This document shows, in pieces, positions 1 through 12,899 of a stretch of DNA of 64,000 bases. Positions within the stretch are counted from its first letter, which is position 1. Each line of letters starts with the position of its first letter. The translations under genes were made by a program, and so were the position numbers. The notes under the pieces are model-generated. The model saw only the letters and a program-made list of their open reading frames with translations. It did no database searches and was not told where the DNA came from. Location of the stretch: contig NC_063273.1 in assembly GCF_910591885.1 (NCBI RefSeq), positions 4,402,001 to 4,466,000 of the forward strand, written 5' to 3'. Source of the DNA: Bombus terrestris (Eukaryota > Arthropoda > Insecta > Hymenoptera > Apidae).

Positions 1-170
1 TATATCAGAGCGAGCAGGCGCGTTGCTAATGTTCCGTTCGATTTTTATGGTCACGCAAATAGTTTACGAGGCTCTCGTGCCCGTGCTCCGCTATCGAGGC
101 ACGTTCGAGCGAATCGCGTTGCCGCAATGCAACTCGCTCGGATTCGCTCTCACGCGGCGCGCTTACTCGC

Positions 171-204
171 CTGGAAAATTATCCACTAACCCAGTGACAC
201 TGTG
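171..204. repeat. Duplicated element A, copy 1
   Basis: It begins CTGGAAAATTATCCACTAA, followed by CCCAGTGACACTGTG. A second copy lies exactly 480 bp downstream at 651-684 and differs at four positions over 34 nt. Flanking sequence is only weakly alike. On the minus strand the copy reads HSVTGLVDNFPG and then stops two codons later. Confidence 0.75.
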
Positions 205-507
205 AGAAGCGGCGGAATCTTTCGTCAATCGCTACACCTCGATACGTGATAGCCGGTAGCCTGTCTAAACCTTCTCAAGCTTTCGAGCCTTTCAGCTGCA
301 AGATAAGTTCGTTTTTTCCTTTAGCTTTCAGAATTTTTGCAACTTTCCACGCGTTCGAATAAAACGTGCCTCGTTGTCAAAGAAGTCTGCTTTATTTTTG
401 ACTCGTATCACTTTTCGACAAAGATTTCTGCATTTTGTTCTTTCACCTTTTAATTTTTCTTTCGTGTTTTCCTTTTGGACAGTCTTAGGACAAAGATCGC
501 GCGAGTT

Positions 508-753
508 TCAGTTCGAGATTGCATTCGCGACTGAATTTAAAATAGGGGAAACACGTGCTCGATACGCTGGCGACTCAATTAACGAAGATAAAGGTTCGAT
601 CGTGAATGGAATGTCGGCGAGTAGCCGCGGCTGCTGTCGCGATTGCTGGTCTGGAAAATTTTCCAGTAACCCAGTGACACCGTGCTCGAGACCTTCGTGG
701 AGTTGTTCCCATCCGCGTAACGCTCGTTTGCGAACGATACGATCTCGAGGGTA
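508..753 (-). other. Unrecognised 81-codon open frame without ATG, covering element A copy 2
   Basis: The minus-strand frame is open from after a TAA (756-754) to a TGA (510-508). It contains ALRGWEQLHEGLEHGVTGLL and LLADIPFTIEPLSSLIESP, which look more protein-like than the low-complexity chance frames elsewhere. Compared with element A copy 1 the minus-strand changes are conservative (Ser/Gly, Val/Leu, Asp/Glu). There is no ATG, so it could only be an internal or terminal exon. I do not recognise the family, and a chance frame of this length is quite possible in this DNA. Confidence 0.2.
651..684. repeat. Duplicated element A, copy 2 (contains 16-bp palindrome)
   Basis: It starts with the perfect palindrome CTGGAAAATTTTCCAG (651-666), followed by TAACCCAGTGACACCGTG. 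It is the partner of the 171-204 copy at exactly +480 bp. On the minus strand it reads HGVTGLLENFPD within an 81-codon open frame. Confidence 0.75.
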
Positions 754-1319
754 TTAACTTAATCTGCTGGCGTGACCGGCGACACGCGTAGTGTGTCAAT
801 TTTTTCCTCGCGATTCCGCGAAACCTTCCTCTACGTGTATTTTAATTATTCAGGAAATAGCAGGTATCTAGACGTCTTCTACTCTAAAAAAAGGTTGTAG
901 CTTTCTTCGTCTTTTTTCGTAATACTCGATGAAATCTATTTGTACCTGCATCTGTGGATTCCTCTAACTGTACAGGAGATTGTATCTTGCATTCTGGAAC
1001 GAAAATGCAGCTTTGTTAAATGCCAATCATTTGGTAGCGAACATCGATACCTATGTATTCAGCAAATGGTATCCTCCATTGTGAAACGAGCTTTATTAGA
1101 AGCAGAATCTTTTCGTAATGCTTTTACGAAACTTATCTGTGCGTCCAACGAGTTCGTCTGAATCCCCAGAGATGAAATATCTAACCGTAATCTTCAAAAT
1201 TCGATCATTTCGCCTGAATTCCCAGCGAAAGTCATTTTTCTTTGATAAAACGTTTGAAAATTGCCTGTATTCGTCGATGCTTGTTGGCAGTGTTCCTCGA
1301 GAAGGCAAACGCATCGGAA

Positions 1320-1700
1320 TATCTCGAATCAGAGCGTGAAAGGCCAGAGCGTGAAGAGCATCGAGAGTTGTTGGAAGAGTCGCGTGTTCGCGAGTGCTCG
1401 AGCGTCAGAGGGATCACGTGAATCGCGGATCGCCGGTGCTAGAGGTGAAAGAGGACGAGGGGGCGGAAAGGGGCGAGGGAGGCGAGGGGCACGGACCCGT
1501 CGATATATTAGTTATGCTCGAGGCGAGGTGAGGCGAAGAAGCGGAGGCGAACTCTCCACTGCCAAGGCGGCGCAAGGCGTGGTCTGTCCCTTTACTTTGC
1601 CTTCGCCTGCTTTCTTCTTCTCCTCTGCTCTCTTCTGGCGCTGTGCTCGCCTTCCACTCGGCACAAGCACAGGGTGTTCCTCTCGGAACGATTTTCATCA
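1320..1700. other. GC/CpG-rich block with G-quadruplex motif, no recognised gene
   Basis: This block is richer in GC than its flanks and purine-rich on the plus strand around 1441-1490. The 193-codon plus frame across it is Arg/Gly/Ser-rich and low in complexity. I take it as a by-product of composition. It could be a promoter or first exon. Confidence 0.3.
1459..1489 (+). other. G-quadruplex-type motif
   Basis: Four G runs (1459-1463, 1470-1473, 1477-1479, 1486-1489) are separated by loops of 6, 3 and 6 nt. This satisfies the usual G3+N1-7 rule on the plus strand. Confidence 0.6.
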
Positions 1701-4700
1701 AATTCTTCTACTTTTCGGGCATTTCTTCCTCGTCCGGAAGAATTTCTTTGACTCTCCGTGCGGAAATCGAAGCCATCTTTCGTTTTTCCATCAGGACATA
1801 TCAGCGTTCTCGGAGTACAAAGTTCACTCAGAGTTGTGTTAAAACGATAGAATACTTTGCAGAAGGTAGATAATGTAAGTAACAGATAGCTTTGGAAGCG
1901 GAGGTCGCATATTTATTGCGAAATTTGTTAGCATCCTAAGTACAGTCTTCGGTATTTCTCAATTCTTATTTGATATCTTCAGGTATCCACAGAAGGCAAG
2001 GAAAGGAAATAAAAATAGTACAAGCGTCGTTTTCATAATACACAGTAGGCAGTTTTTCGTAATAAACTTTTCCAACGTACAGAGATCGTTCTATCAGAGC
2101 TTAGCATTAACAATGGATTTCTGAAAAGAGTACGGAATACGATATAGCTACGTAGAGCCTGAAGAGAGTAACGTTTCTACTAACTTTTCAAATGCACTTC
2201 TGACAAAAACCTTTGGGACAGTGGCGATAATCGGTTCGAAGGGAAACACCCAGTATAAGAGTAGGTTCGACTGGTTCACCTCCGCGGCTGGCAACAACTA
2301 ACGAGCAGCTGTCGGTAAGGGTCCCGGCGACAATAACCCGTGCATTTTATATGTTCCCTGGTCGTGGCTGTATGCACCGATGCATCGATCTCGGTCGAGG
2401 CTTTTCTCGCGAGCCGCAGATAAGCGGTCAACGTCGTCTAACTGTTCGTCATTAACGTTATCGATGTTCGCCGATTCGCACGATCGTCTATGTTTCAACG
2501 CTCACACGTGGATCTTTTTTCAATTTCGAAATAGCAACGCAAACTCTTCAACATGAAAGCTGGAAAAGTACTTTAAAAATCGAATTCTTTGAACGTGAGA
2601 TCTCTAACAAGAGAAGAGATACTTTACATCTTCGTAAAAATGAATCGTGTAAAGAAGATCTGTTACTCAAGAAAACGCGTGGTTGTCACAACAATTCAAA
2701 GCTTCGGCAAGCAGGAATAATTGGCGCCGACAGCCCCGAGGCAGCCGTCACGGTCAAAGTCGGCGCCGAAACCTTGAGGCCTCGACATCCGGTCGAAGCG
2801 GAGGAGATCCTCGATTTGAGATAATGCGTTCTTTCCTCGCTGGCTGCCGCGCTGAATTTCGCCTCGATTGTTCTCGCGTGAGTTGCTGTCGAAGGGAAGA
2901 AGGTCGCCGCGAGGTCGTCGCCGTCAGCAGCATCGTAAAACCCCCGTGAATCCGTCGCGTAATTCCGGATTATGCAACGTCGACGATTATGCTTCCGCTG
3001 ACACGTTAACTTTGCAAGAAGCTCGAGTCTCTCGACTCGAAGCTCGAAGCTGTAAGTTCGAGGCTTCGTTTTCTGAAAGTTTAACGACTTTGGTAGAAGA
3101 ATAATCTCTCTTCCTCCTCTACTCGTCAAACATCGACTCATAGAAAGCACGCATCGACACAGTCCGCGTAGAAGCCAGTATCCACAGAAGAAGCGATCCT
3201 CTGGGTTCTCGAAGTTTCCCGAAGCGTGAAATGATAAAAGGCGTTGGAAAAAGAAAGGAGACAGCCGGATAATTCCAAGTGGCCGGCATTCAAATGCAAA
3301 ACGCATCGTACTTCCCTAAGAGAGCTGCTCGGAGAGAGAATCCGATGGATTCCGAGGCTGGGAGGAGCAGAGATTCGAAACGCAGCCACGGTGAACTTAA
3401 CCGGCCGGCAAAAGCGCGGATTCGCAGGGGCCGCGGCGAAACCCTGAATAATTCATGATCGTCTGGCAAGGGTGTGACGAAAGTGGCGAAAGGGCGCAAA
3501 TGATCTGCAGTCGGTAAAGCGCGGATTCCGCGAACGAACAGCCGCGAAGCGTCGGTAAAATTCAAATAACGCGTTCGTGCGTTTCTCCCGTGTTGTAGCT
3601 GTGCCGCGCCAATCCTCCGGATGAATTCCTTCGAGGCCATCCGATATGAAGTGACCTCGAGACTCTGTGTACATTATATCACCTATCAACTTCTCTCTTA
3701 CGTTTTTGTTACGAGTGATAAACATTTTCCTTTCTATCTTTTTAAATGATAAGTTGAAAAGTTGGAACTACCGTACTGGCGACTGTCAGACGTATTAAGA
3801 ATGAAATTAAAGTCGAGTTCTCCGTGCATATTATAATTGTAACGATCTATTACAGGATCTCTCTGCTTCGAAATGTCGTACTAATTCTAAAGCTGTGAAA
3901 TATATAGCCGTTCCTGTTTCAAATACACGCGTTAATGCTCTTCTGACATGTATACACCTACTGGCTGTCTTCCAGTTCCTTTATCGTAACGCGCATAAGT
4001 CGTTGAAGAGCTTCTGTAGCAACTTCTTTTAAAATTCTGTTCTGAAAGAGCGCAAATAGTCCCAGAGAATGATCTTTGTCAGCTAATTTGTCTTGAAAGC
4101 GTCTAAAGAATTCTTCCATTTCAGAAACAACTCGAAAGATACCGCTCGCTGTGAGAATCGAGCTTCAACCGAGAATCAATTCCCACACGAAACCATCGCT
4201 GTATTGAAATCAATATTCAGAGAAGGAAAAAAAGCGATGGAACTGAGTACGGTCGTTGTTGGATCGGACAGTTAGTTTCCTCGTGGCCTCGACGACGCGT
4301 TCAGGCCTCGTCGATGATTATCATCGGCCAGGAAGAAGCACAAGTGGCCCGTTATGAGCGGATATTACGTTCAAAGAGGCCCGCGGCATCGATTAACCGA
4401 TTAGAATATCGATTAATATCGGCACCGCGACGTTATCATCGTTCGATCGACCGCACCTGGCCTCGTATGGGAGGCCATTCGAAGACCCTGCAGATGCAAC
4501 CATCCCGAACAACACGGTAGGAGGAAGTGCAACGCTATGATTGTATGCTAAACGATATGCCATATACGAAGTTCTAGAAAGAAAAGTCAGACGAAAGAAC
4601 ACGTACGAGCTTTTCTACGTTTCGCTGGCTTCTTTCCAAGCGCGAACCATCCTGAAGAATCGATGGTCGATCGATATTCAAATGGGATTTAAAAGACCGA

Positions 4701-6534
4701 GAAGGAAGTGGGCGTCGGACGATATCGAACACCAAGAAGATCGATCAGTGTTAGGTAAGTCATAACGAATATGTCTGATCGTGAAAATACGAAAGTTCGA
4801 GCTTCGAAAAATACGCGGTTCGAAATGTGCCGTTACTGAAATTAAAAGAATTTCTAAATCGCGTGCTCCTGTCTGGGAAACGTTGAACCTAAGCTTCGAT
4901 ATGTGCGAGATTCAAGCACATAATAATCGCTATGGAACGAAACATAAAGTGTGCAAACTAGGGTTAAAAAGTAACTGGAATTTAAAAGTTCAGCTTTCAA
5001 TAAATACACGTTACAAGTCTACAATTATAGCGGCCGTATATGCTCGTTTGTTAATTTATACCCCTTTGTAATATCATTCTACTACTGTAATTACGTCAGC
5101 TCAGTATCTTGTTTCATTCCATAACATTACACTTCCTTAGTACCACTATCATAACGCTATTAGCCTGTAACATCGCGATCCTCCATGCTACCGCTATTCT
5201 CTTTTCAAACGCTTAAATATTTTTTCCCTTGTACGATCGACACCGTACAAGTATCTGAAAAACTGGCCGATTTCCCATAAGGAAGCGGCGAGAGCGTGGA
5301 CGCGCGATGCTGTTGGGGTTGTACATAAGAGGAAGCATTTAAATTAATTGGATGAGGTGGTGAAAACGCGGAAAAATCTATGTTTTTTTGCGGTCACGGG
5401 GGAGGATGGTTATCATGAAACGAAGGCAGAAGAGGAGAGCTACGGCAGCAGGAAATTAAGGGGAAGGCGTATAAACCGACGGAAAAAACTGGTTGTGCCT
5501 GGTGCACGAGGATATAGAAGCGAACCGATAAGAGTTAATTGAATAAAAGGACGTAGATGACGTGGCTACGTTTCCCAACAACTTTGGAAACGCAGCTCCG
5601 AACATCTGTGTAAATATCCATTTCAAACATCTAAATGCCTTTACGATCTTTTATATTTTATCCTTTACCAGCAAACAAATTTTCTCCCGTCAAAGCTCCC
5701 GGCAATTTCAACTCCTCTTTAAATCCAATTCGACGTATCGTTGTTATTGCTAGCCACTTAACGATTCTACGGACAGGATGATACTTTTTTATTTAATTAT
5801 CAAGCAGTCGAATCATTTGTAACATCTGCGTAAATGCATGTTATCGAAGTCTATCGAATTGACTGGCAATGAGAAAGGATTCAGGCTGGTTTCAATGTAG
5901 CGATACCTTGAAAGGTTCGATCACAGGACTACGCCGAGAAGGAAAAAGCGAAAAGGGACAACGGATCCAGTATAGGAGAAAAAAGCGTTGCGCAAACGTC
6001 ATAAATCACGGACAGAGTTAGAGCCGCATAGGTGAAAGTAGTCCAAACGGTTAATACATCATTCGAAAGCGGACAGGGCTCGCGTTGTTCGATCGAAATC
6101 CGTCGACGGTACTGGAAATCTAACGATGATAATTACGATATGAAAATTTCGCTATTGAAACCGAGCGAGATACGGATCATCGGAATTAACGATATTTCTT
6201 TTGCGCGATTGCCTGTGTCGCCCCTTTAATTTGAAAGGTTAAAACGCTGCCTAACGAGATCGATGAATCGTTCTTGTCGTTCCATTCGAAACGTTGCCAG
6301 TTTGTTCTCGTTTCGAAAGGGATCAGAATCCGTGATGCTCCACCTTTGATCTTAATTGAAAACGGATTATCTATATTATAGCATTACATTCTTAACTTCG
6401 TAGCCGCATTCTGCGCTGGTTTTAATTAATCCTATCAGGAAGTCGAACGCGTTACGATATCTAAGAATGAGATGCTTGAAACGTTCGCGTTTCATTAGGT
6501 AACCAAGTATTTCAAGTCGGCGAAGGCTGGATTT

Positions 6535-6556
6535 AATTATTTATTTATTTATTTCA
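6535..6556 (+). repeat. TTTA microsatellite ending in TTTCAG
   Basis: About four to five TTTA units run directly into TTTCAG|ACG, which also looks like a plus-strand splice acceptor. No open exon with coding character follows, so the acceptor may be accidental. Confidence 0.5.
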
Positions 6557-6848
6557 GACGAATATAAGAACCATCGTACGTCGAAGAAGGAAATAAAAAT
6601 TTATACGTACACCGATATGAGATTAAAAATAGAATGTTTCGAGCAGAGGTGTATCTCATTTTGGATCAATTGAACGTTGTATATAGTGATCGGAGGATGA
6701 GATAGCAATAGGAAGAACTATGATACAAGATAGGATCTTCTTGCGTGGCAAATCAAATTCTCATCTTCCAAAAATAGCATTGCCAACGGTATCGGCGGCT
6801 TTTCGTGATGAAAAAACGTGTACGATACGATCGCAAGATTAATCTCGA

Positions 6849-6898
6849 TGTGTCATGTCACTCACATCAGCGATAACTGATAGAACGTGCATGACACA
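6849..6898. other. Imperfect hairpin (pre-miRNA-like shape)
   Basis: The arms are TGTGTCATG (6849-6857) and CATGACACA (6890-6898), followed inward by CAC/GTG, a 4x5 internal loop, ATCAG/CTGAT and a six-base loop CGATAA. There are 17 pairs over 50 nt. It is short for a pre-miRNA, and neither arm matches an insect miRNA I know. Confidence 0.35.
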
Positions 6899-7499
6899 AT
6901 GTAAACAATGTCTATATAACACCGGACGAGATTCGAAAGAACAAGTAACGACGAAACAAACGAGCTACCATCCTTTATTCCTGGTGCTGGAAGTTGCTGA
7001 AAGTGGTTGAGCACAGAAGCTGCTTCGTTGTACGCGTTTGCTCTAGGGCACGGAACGATCTCGGCCTAGAGTCTAGAGAACGGCTCCTAGAGCGCACGCG
7101 CTTTCACTTACGGCGGGAATCTACTTTGAGGCCAGGTGGACACGTGGCTTGATGAACGAGGTGATCGCGATTTCTGACCACGCCTCGGAAGCTTTTCTCC
7201 GCGTTGTTAGGATTGCGCAACCAAAGGACTGTAGCCTGCGATGCGTTCGTTTCCACGTATACCAGCCACAGTATTGCTTCAAATCGAATCTACGAAAGCT
7301 TTGAGCTTCGTCCATTAGAATCTTATTTAATCTACTCCAGGTTAATTCAAATGCCAACTTTATCTTCCACACATAGCATCCGATTCGTATTACTTCAAAC
7401 TTATGAACTACGGAATCTTCAGGTTCGTACAATGCAGTCTTGTTGGATAGGGAAAACTTCTACGACATCCGATTCCAAGAAAGAACGAAAAGTGGTTGT

Positions 7500-8660
7500 A
7501 CAACCAATATATCGAATCTAGAGACGAGAAAGAAAGCTCGAGGTCGGCGAGTTTGATCGTTGGTCGATAGAGAAGCTGAGGCTGCTGGACGAAGCTGACG
7601 AACCTAGGTCTTCGACCCTGCGGGCGCCACGAAGGAGTATGGCTCTCTCGCTATGGCGTACAGCCACTTTGCCACGACACAGCCATAAACATCTCTGAAT
7701 GGAGACCACCCACCGGCCTGCACACTTCTCGGAACCGCACTCGCGCATTTCACAAGAACACCGAACGCCGCTCGCAACGCCGAGCACCTCCACTCCGCTT
7801 CCACTTTTGCGTGGCTCTCTGCCGTTCCTGCTCGAAAAACCGCGCTGGCTATTGCACGTCGAATAGCGCACGCCAGACCTCACAGGGTCATCGATCTTTT
7901 TTCCCCCCTCGTATCGATACTATGCGCAGGGAAACGGAGTTTATTCGAAGATTCTACTCGACCAGAGTCTTCTCAGAGAAGTTTCTATGGATTCAGGAGT
8001 TTCGAGGGGGATTTTTAGGTTCTTTGCTCTCGAATTTGTACTTCGTATCGGAGTGCTGAGCCGCGAATTTATCAATGCCAAGGGTGTAAGTTTCAACAAA
8101 CGTTTGAAGATGTTTGTGAAAGTTTGCGAATGTATTCGCAAATATTCGTACCTTCTCTTCTTTTACGAACTAAATTAGTGGATTTGTCTATGTTTCCTCG
8201 AGTTGTTAATGCGACTCTTTCATGCGATTTTTCGATGCAATACAATTTCGTTCCGCGGAATGTTCTTTCTTTCTTCTCTTCTATTTTCTCCTTTTTCAAA
8301 GAAAAGCTCCATTGTGCGGCGAGCGACGAGGAGCAATCGCGAAGCAGGGCTCGCGGAAGCGAAGCAAAGGAAAAAAAGAAGAAAGAAGAAACCAGCAGGA
8401 AGGAAACAATATGCGGAGAGGCGGTCGCAAGCGGCGTGCAAACACCGGCCAGTCCGATTTCACGGTTAGTCGTAAAACACTGGGCTCTCGGCCGATTCCG
8501 CGGAGCTGCTCGGCTATGCAGGTGCTTTCGGTCCCGCAGAGGTGCACGCCTGCGTGCATTTTATACGCGGTTGCGCGCGTACGATGAAAAAGGGGATCAC
8601 CTCTTCTGTTCTATCGAAACTACGAGCAACCGACAGCAGGAAAGAGAGATCGGATCGTAA
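7500..8660. other. GC/CpG-rich blocks, possible promoter or first-exon region
   Basis: GC-rich stretches at about 7520-7900 and 8290-8600 flank a TATCGATA site at 7912-7919. The second is purine-rich on the plus strand. It ends near a TGCACGC-CT-GCGTGCA inverted repeat at 8543-8558. Open frames up to 178 codons occur on both strands but none is recognisable. CpG content and a DRE-type site are compatible with a promoter. Confidence 0.3.
7912..7919. promoter_or_regulatory. TATCGATA (DRE-type) site
   Basis: The 8-bp palindrome TATCGATA is the DREF/BEAF-type element of insect promoters. It lies at the edge of a GC-rich block. Other copies lie at 12887, 13969, 33835, 41571, 58179 and 61560. Function is inferred from the motif only. 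Confidence 0.3.
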
Positions 8661-11600
8661 AGCAGCCTCGCCCTCGTCCCTCTGTAACAACGTTACGATC
8701 GTCCTGGTCGATGCTTACGGGGAACACGGCTACCACATCACGAACATCGAGGGATCGTTAGCGAAGCTATCGATGGAAAAGCGAATTTCTCTGTCGTCTT
8801 TCGAATTTTCTTGTCCATCTGCCATTGTGAGAAGAAACGGAAAGCTTCCTGAACTGACGGAACTTGCGCCAGTAAACCCCATCAAGGACGTTACGAATTA
8901 TAAATTGAGATTTAACTGTGAATCTGCATAGTTTGCTGCGCGTCGTTTCGTCGAAGGTACAGCTATCCCACGATGCCATGTAGAAGCTTGTACGTTTGAA
9001 AACGGCCCGAACGGCTCATCGATATATACCTTGGCGTGAAGCCGGTTGAATTTTTGTACGAGGCAGCGAGCAATGATCGCGGCGCGATTAGAAACGAAGA
9101 AACTGCGTGGTGCGGCCCGTGAAACGGTGTAATCTAGCCAACGAGTATTACGTAACAGAAGATATACGAGCATCATGTGTATTATGCGATGACCAAGGCG
9201 GTCTTCAGCCGCGAATGTTGCAAGTCCGGTTAGGTGGCCGCCGCTGGTTAACACGAGGTAGATTCGTAACGGAACTCGCGCGCGCGCACAATTTCAGCGT
9301 TGTAGGATTATAAATTCGCCCGGCTGAGAGCCGCAATCTACAATGTGCACACTGTGTCCACCGTGTCTCGGCCGTAAATTTATTATTTGCTGCCCGTCCA
9401 CCTGTGATAAGTGCCCACGAACCTCGAAACTCTACCATTTCTCTTCTTCCACCGGTCGGTCCATCGTACTCTCTCCCTCCCTCCCTCGCTCTCTCTCTCT
9501 TCGACTCGTTATCCATGCTTACGTCTATTTTTGTCGGTCAATTGTTGCATACTTCACAGCCCGTGACTTTAATTGAATTTATATCCGACCTGTGTCATAT
9601 TTACCGTTTTATACCGGGATTAGAGTTTATTCAGTCTCAAGGGACGTTAAGTAGTATCGCTGAAGGGTGGCGAGAAAGTTGATGAAGTTCAAGATGTGTT
9701 TTAATGGCGTTGTTCGATGGCTATTCAGCGGTGATTCGAGAACGAGATTTAGAATGTCGATCGAAGGTGATACGAATCACTTTCGCTTGTGCTACGTTAC
9801 GGAACAGAGGCTCAGGGGGTGTGGACGTGGTCTTATACTTGGATCGAAGAGTTACTGGAGCTACAGTCGAAGCGTGAGCTATCGACTGTGCAAGGCTACC
9901 GTCCCCACCACGAGTCACGCGCTACGAGCGTTCCCCGCTCTTGCGTCTCAGCCACGTGGTTTCCGGTCTATCGTACAGTCGATATAGATGGAATTCTACG
10001 AATCGTCTTTTACTTCCTGTACCCTAGGCTGTGCGTTATTTTATCGTTTAACAGCAGGGCGGATGTTACTTATTTTGGGCGGAGGATCTTGCACTTTGAT
10101 CTTCGTCCTTTACATTGTTCAGAGATCAGATACACGGTGTAGGAATGCCGATGAAACTCTGTTCGCGCGTAGCAGAAGAAACGGTAGAAGAAAACGTCCT
10201 TCAACCTGAGGCACCTCCGATGCAACAATTTCCTCTTACGATCTTCGCTACTACTGCGAACTAGACTGCTTCTCTGAAACGCGCTCGATCCTCGAACGAA
10301 GTGCAACGATGTTGTAGAAACCTCCCTTGCCAGTCGTCCTTCCGCCAGCCAGTTGAAGAAGAATCGCACAGGGAAGACGGCCGACATATCCGCATTGCTG
10401 GTCGAGCGCGTTTCTCCGCGTTCCCCGCGTTGATCTCCAAGACGAATGCGTAGCGTGGCGTACGCTTGATCGGGGCAAGTGTAATAAACCTTGGACCGGA
10501 CACACGCGAGCGTTGTACGCTCGCAACAGCGTAGAGAACACGGGGCCAGGAGTAATGCGCGCCAGTGCATAGTAGTAATAATAAAGTGGTAGTGGTTGGC
10601 ACGTCACGGTCCAACAGGCCGATCAACCGGCCGTGCGGCCAGCCGGCTACTGGTCTCCGCCCACGCACAAATATGCACGTAAGTACACGGAGCTACGAAT
10701 CGTCGTTGCACGGAGGAGGGCCGACCAGGAGAAACACCGTGAATGCACGGCCAACATTGTGATAATGCGTATTGTAACGCGAAACTTGTCGACTAGAGAA
10801 CCGCGATCAACGAAAAGGATCATCGTGAAACTGGCGTAACCGAAATGTTTCGAATACCGAAGCTCCAAACCGTAGACTCGAAATAGTTATTTAAACGCGG
10901 CGAATATTCAAATTGACAATACTCTGTTTGAAAACTTCGTCGTAAACTGGAGATGTGAAATTTTACTTTTAGATCTGCGATCCTCCGAACGCGGACAGTC
11001 TCACGGACTACATAGATCACTCTACGCGAGGTATTGGCCATTTTCCCTTTGACTGATCTTTCTATCAAACTGGATTGCTGAGCTCCATCTCATAATTCGC
11101 TGGCCACAATCGAGTCGCATTTCCTCGTAGAACCTGGTACTTCTACGAAAGAAGGAGAGATGACTCGTAGCGTAGAACAGAGAAAAAAGAGATAGGCTCC
11201 GATTAACCACGATTCCTGTGGAGGCCAATTACGTTCGCGGCGCGCAAGGATACCGGACAATTTCGCCACGAACCGAGAGTCGTCGTCTTATCCCCGTTGC
11301 GGTTACACGTTACACATACTACGTGTGCATTGGCGCCACACGCGTGGCCACACTCGCGTCCAATAATCCATAGGCGTGTTCGTGTTCGCCACGCTGCGAT
11401 AGCCGATAGTAGCTACTTGAAAGACGTCCACCTTTTGCCAAGCTAACGCGTGCAATGAGAATATTGCGAGTGCGAACTTTGTAGTCGGAAGAAAAAAGGA
11501 GTTTCAGCAACTATCCGTCCGAAAGAAATTCGATCTCTTTCTGCGGGTTCGTCCATGTGCACGATGGAATGGAATTGCGAAACGTCACTGGAAACGATGA

Positions 11601-12880
11601 TACTCATTTTACGACGAGTAGACTCGTCTCAAATAACACTATATGTACCTTATACCCGTTCCATTAGGCCTCTGTTTATCGCATTCCTTTATTTTTAACA
11701 AATTTCGTTTTAACAAATCAACAGAATCTATTTTTGCGTGATATTCTAATTCTAATTGATATTTGATAAAAATTTAATTAACAAACATTTGCGTTAGAAA
11801 TAGTTCGCACATAATAAAAGTATTCCATCTATAAATTCATCTACGTAACAGATGCGAAATAAGTATAATAACATGTATCTTATTAACGAGACACTTTGAC
11901 AGACGTCTCGTCGAAGCGACAATAAGATAGAAAGTTAGTAGTCACGCCCCCGTATTGAGTATCCCCACTCTGAGCTACGTCGATTACGCCACTGTCGTCG
12001 ATGGCATAACGGCCTGACCATGCACTGGGATTTCTACTGGTCTTTCTTCTCTTATTTTCCGCGTGTCGGTGCCGCGTGACTGCCGTCGCGATATAAGAGG
12101 CAACAATAAGCAACCTCGACGCGTACAAGCTACACGCGTTGTTTTTGCAACCGTGTTTCTAGAACAGATTTATGCGAACGAGTTTGCACTTGATGCAATT
12201 TCTACTCGCAACTTGTCGCGTTATCGGTTGAAAAACTGGCGGATAAGCGTGTTAGGGCGTTATAAGTAGCATCAATCGGAATTTCCCCGCTGATAACTTG
12301 TAATCGCCGTGAAAACGGCGGAACGAACCGAAATTATCGAGCAATTAGCTCGAAACGATCGAATAAAATATTCGTTTATACGTTAACAAGCCACGACGTA
12401 CGCGAATAAAGGCAGCCTTTTAACTCGATTTAAACACGTCGATGGCTGAGTTCGTTCATCAACGATCAAATAATTATTAACAGTAGCAATTTCAGAAAGA
12501 CAGCCTATAGTCGATGCACAGCCTGAAGTTTGCTTAGAAACTAAAGTTCGCGTTTTTGTGACGTCTCGCGAGCACAGAGATTGTCCGACTATGCACGGAT
12601 GGTTCTACTTGCCGATTTTTCGTACATTCGTTATCGGTTAAGGCCATCGTTCTGCATCGATCGAATTCGTTTACGAATTCGTAGAGGACGAGGTATGCAT
12701 TTTTGAAGTATCTCGTGCACGCGATCGTTTGAGGCAAACTGACAATACGTGTGTGGGCGTGAAGTACGATACGCGTTACTATTACATATCTACATATATC
12801 AGACTCGACTTGTAGTCGATTGGTCTTGGAAAGCTGGAATGTCGATACTATTCCTCTTACGTAATTTCATTTCTATTTCT
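8660..12880. other. Spacer without recognisable gene
   Basis: It contains a CT-rich microsatellite at 9470-9502, a short CG run near 9290, and a GC-richer pocket at about 10.2-10.7 kb with overlapping unrecognised frames. No splice-consistent coding region was found. Confidence 0.55.
9470..9502 (+). repeat. CT/CCCT microsatellite
   Basis: CTCTCCCTCCCTCCCTCG is followed by several CT units. It is a pure pyrimidine tract except for one G. Confidence 0.7.
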
Positions 12881-12881
12881 T

Positions 12882-12899
12882 CTTTATATCGATATAAAG
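12882..12899. other. 18-bp perfect palindrome with DRE core and divergent TATA
   Basis: CTTTATATCGATATAAAG is perfectly self-complementary. It contains TATCGATA at its centre and a TATAAAG read on each strand. An 18-bp perfect palindrome is expected about 0.2 times in 64 kb of random sequence. Confidence 0.5.

Larger units (their letters stand above)
1700..7500. other. Spacer without recognisable gene
   Basis: The block is AT-richer with GC-richer pockets near 2.7-3.6 kb. All open frames are short, overlap on several strands, and look random. Only a TTTA microsatellite near 6.54 kb and a hairpin at 6849-6898 stand out. Confidence 0.6.

Noticed and set aside
8124..8660. 178-codon plus-strand frame
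   Set aside because: Lys/Glu/Arg low complexity comes from a purine-rich tract. Other frames across the same bases are equally open.
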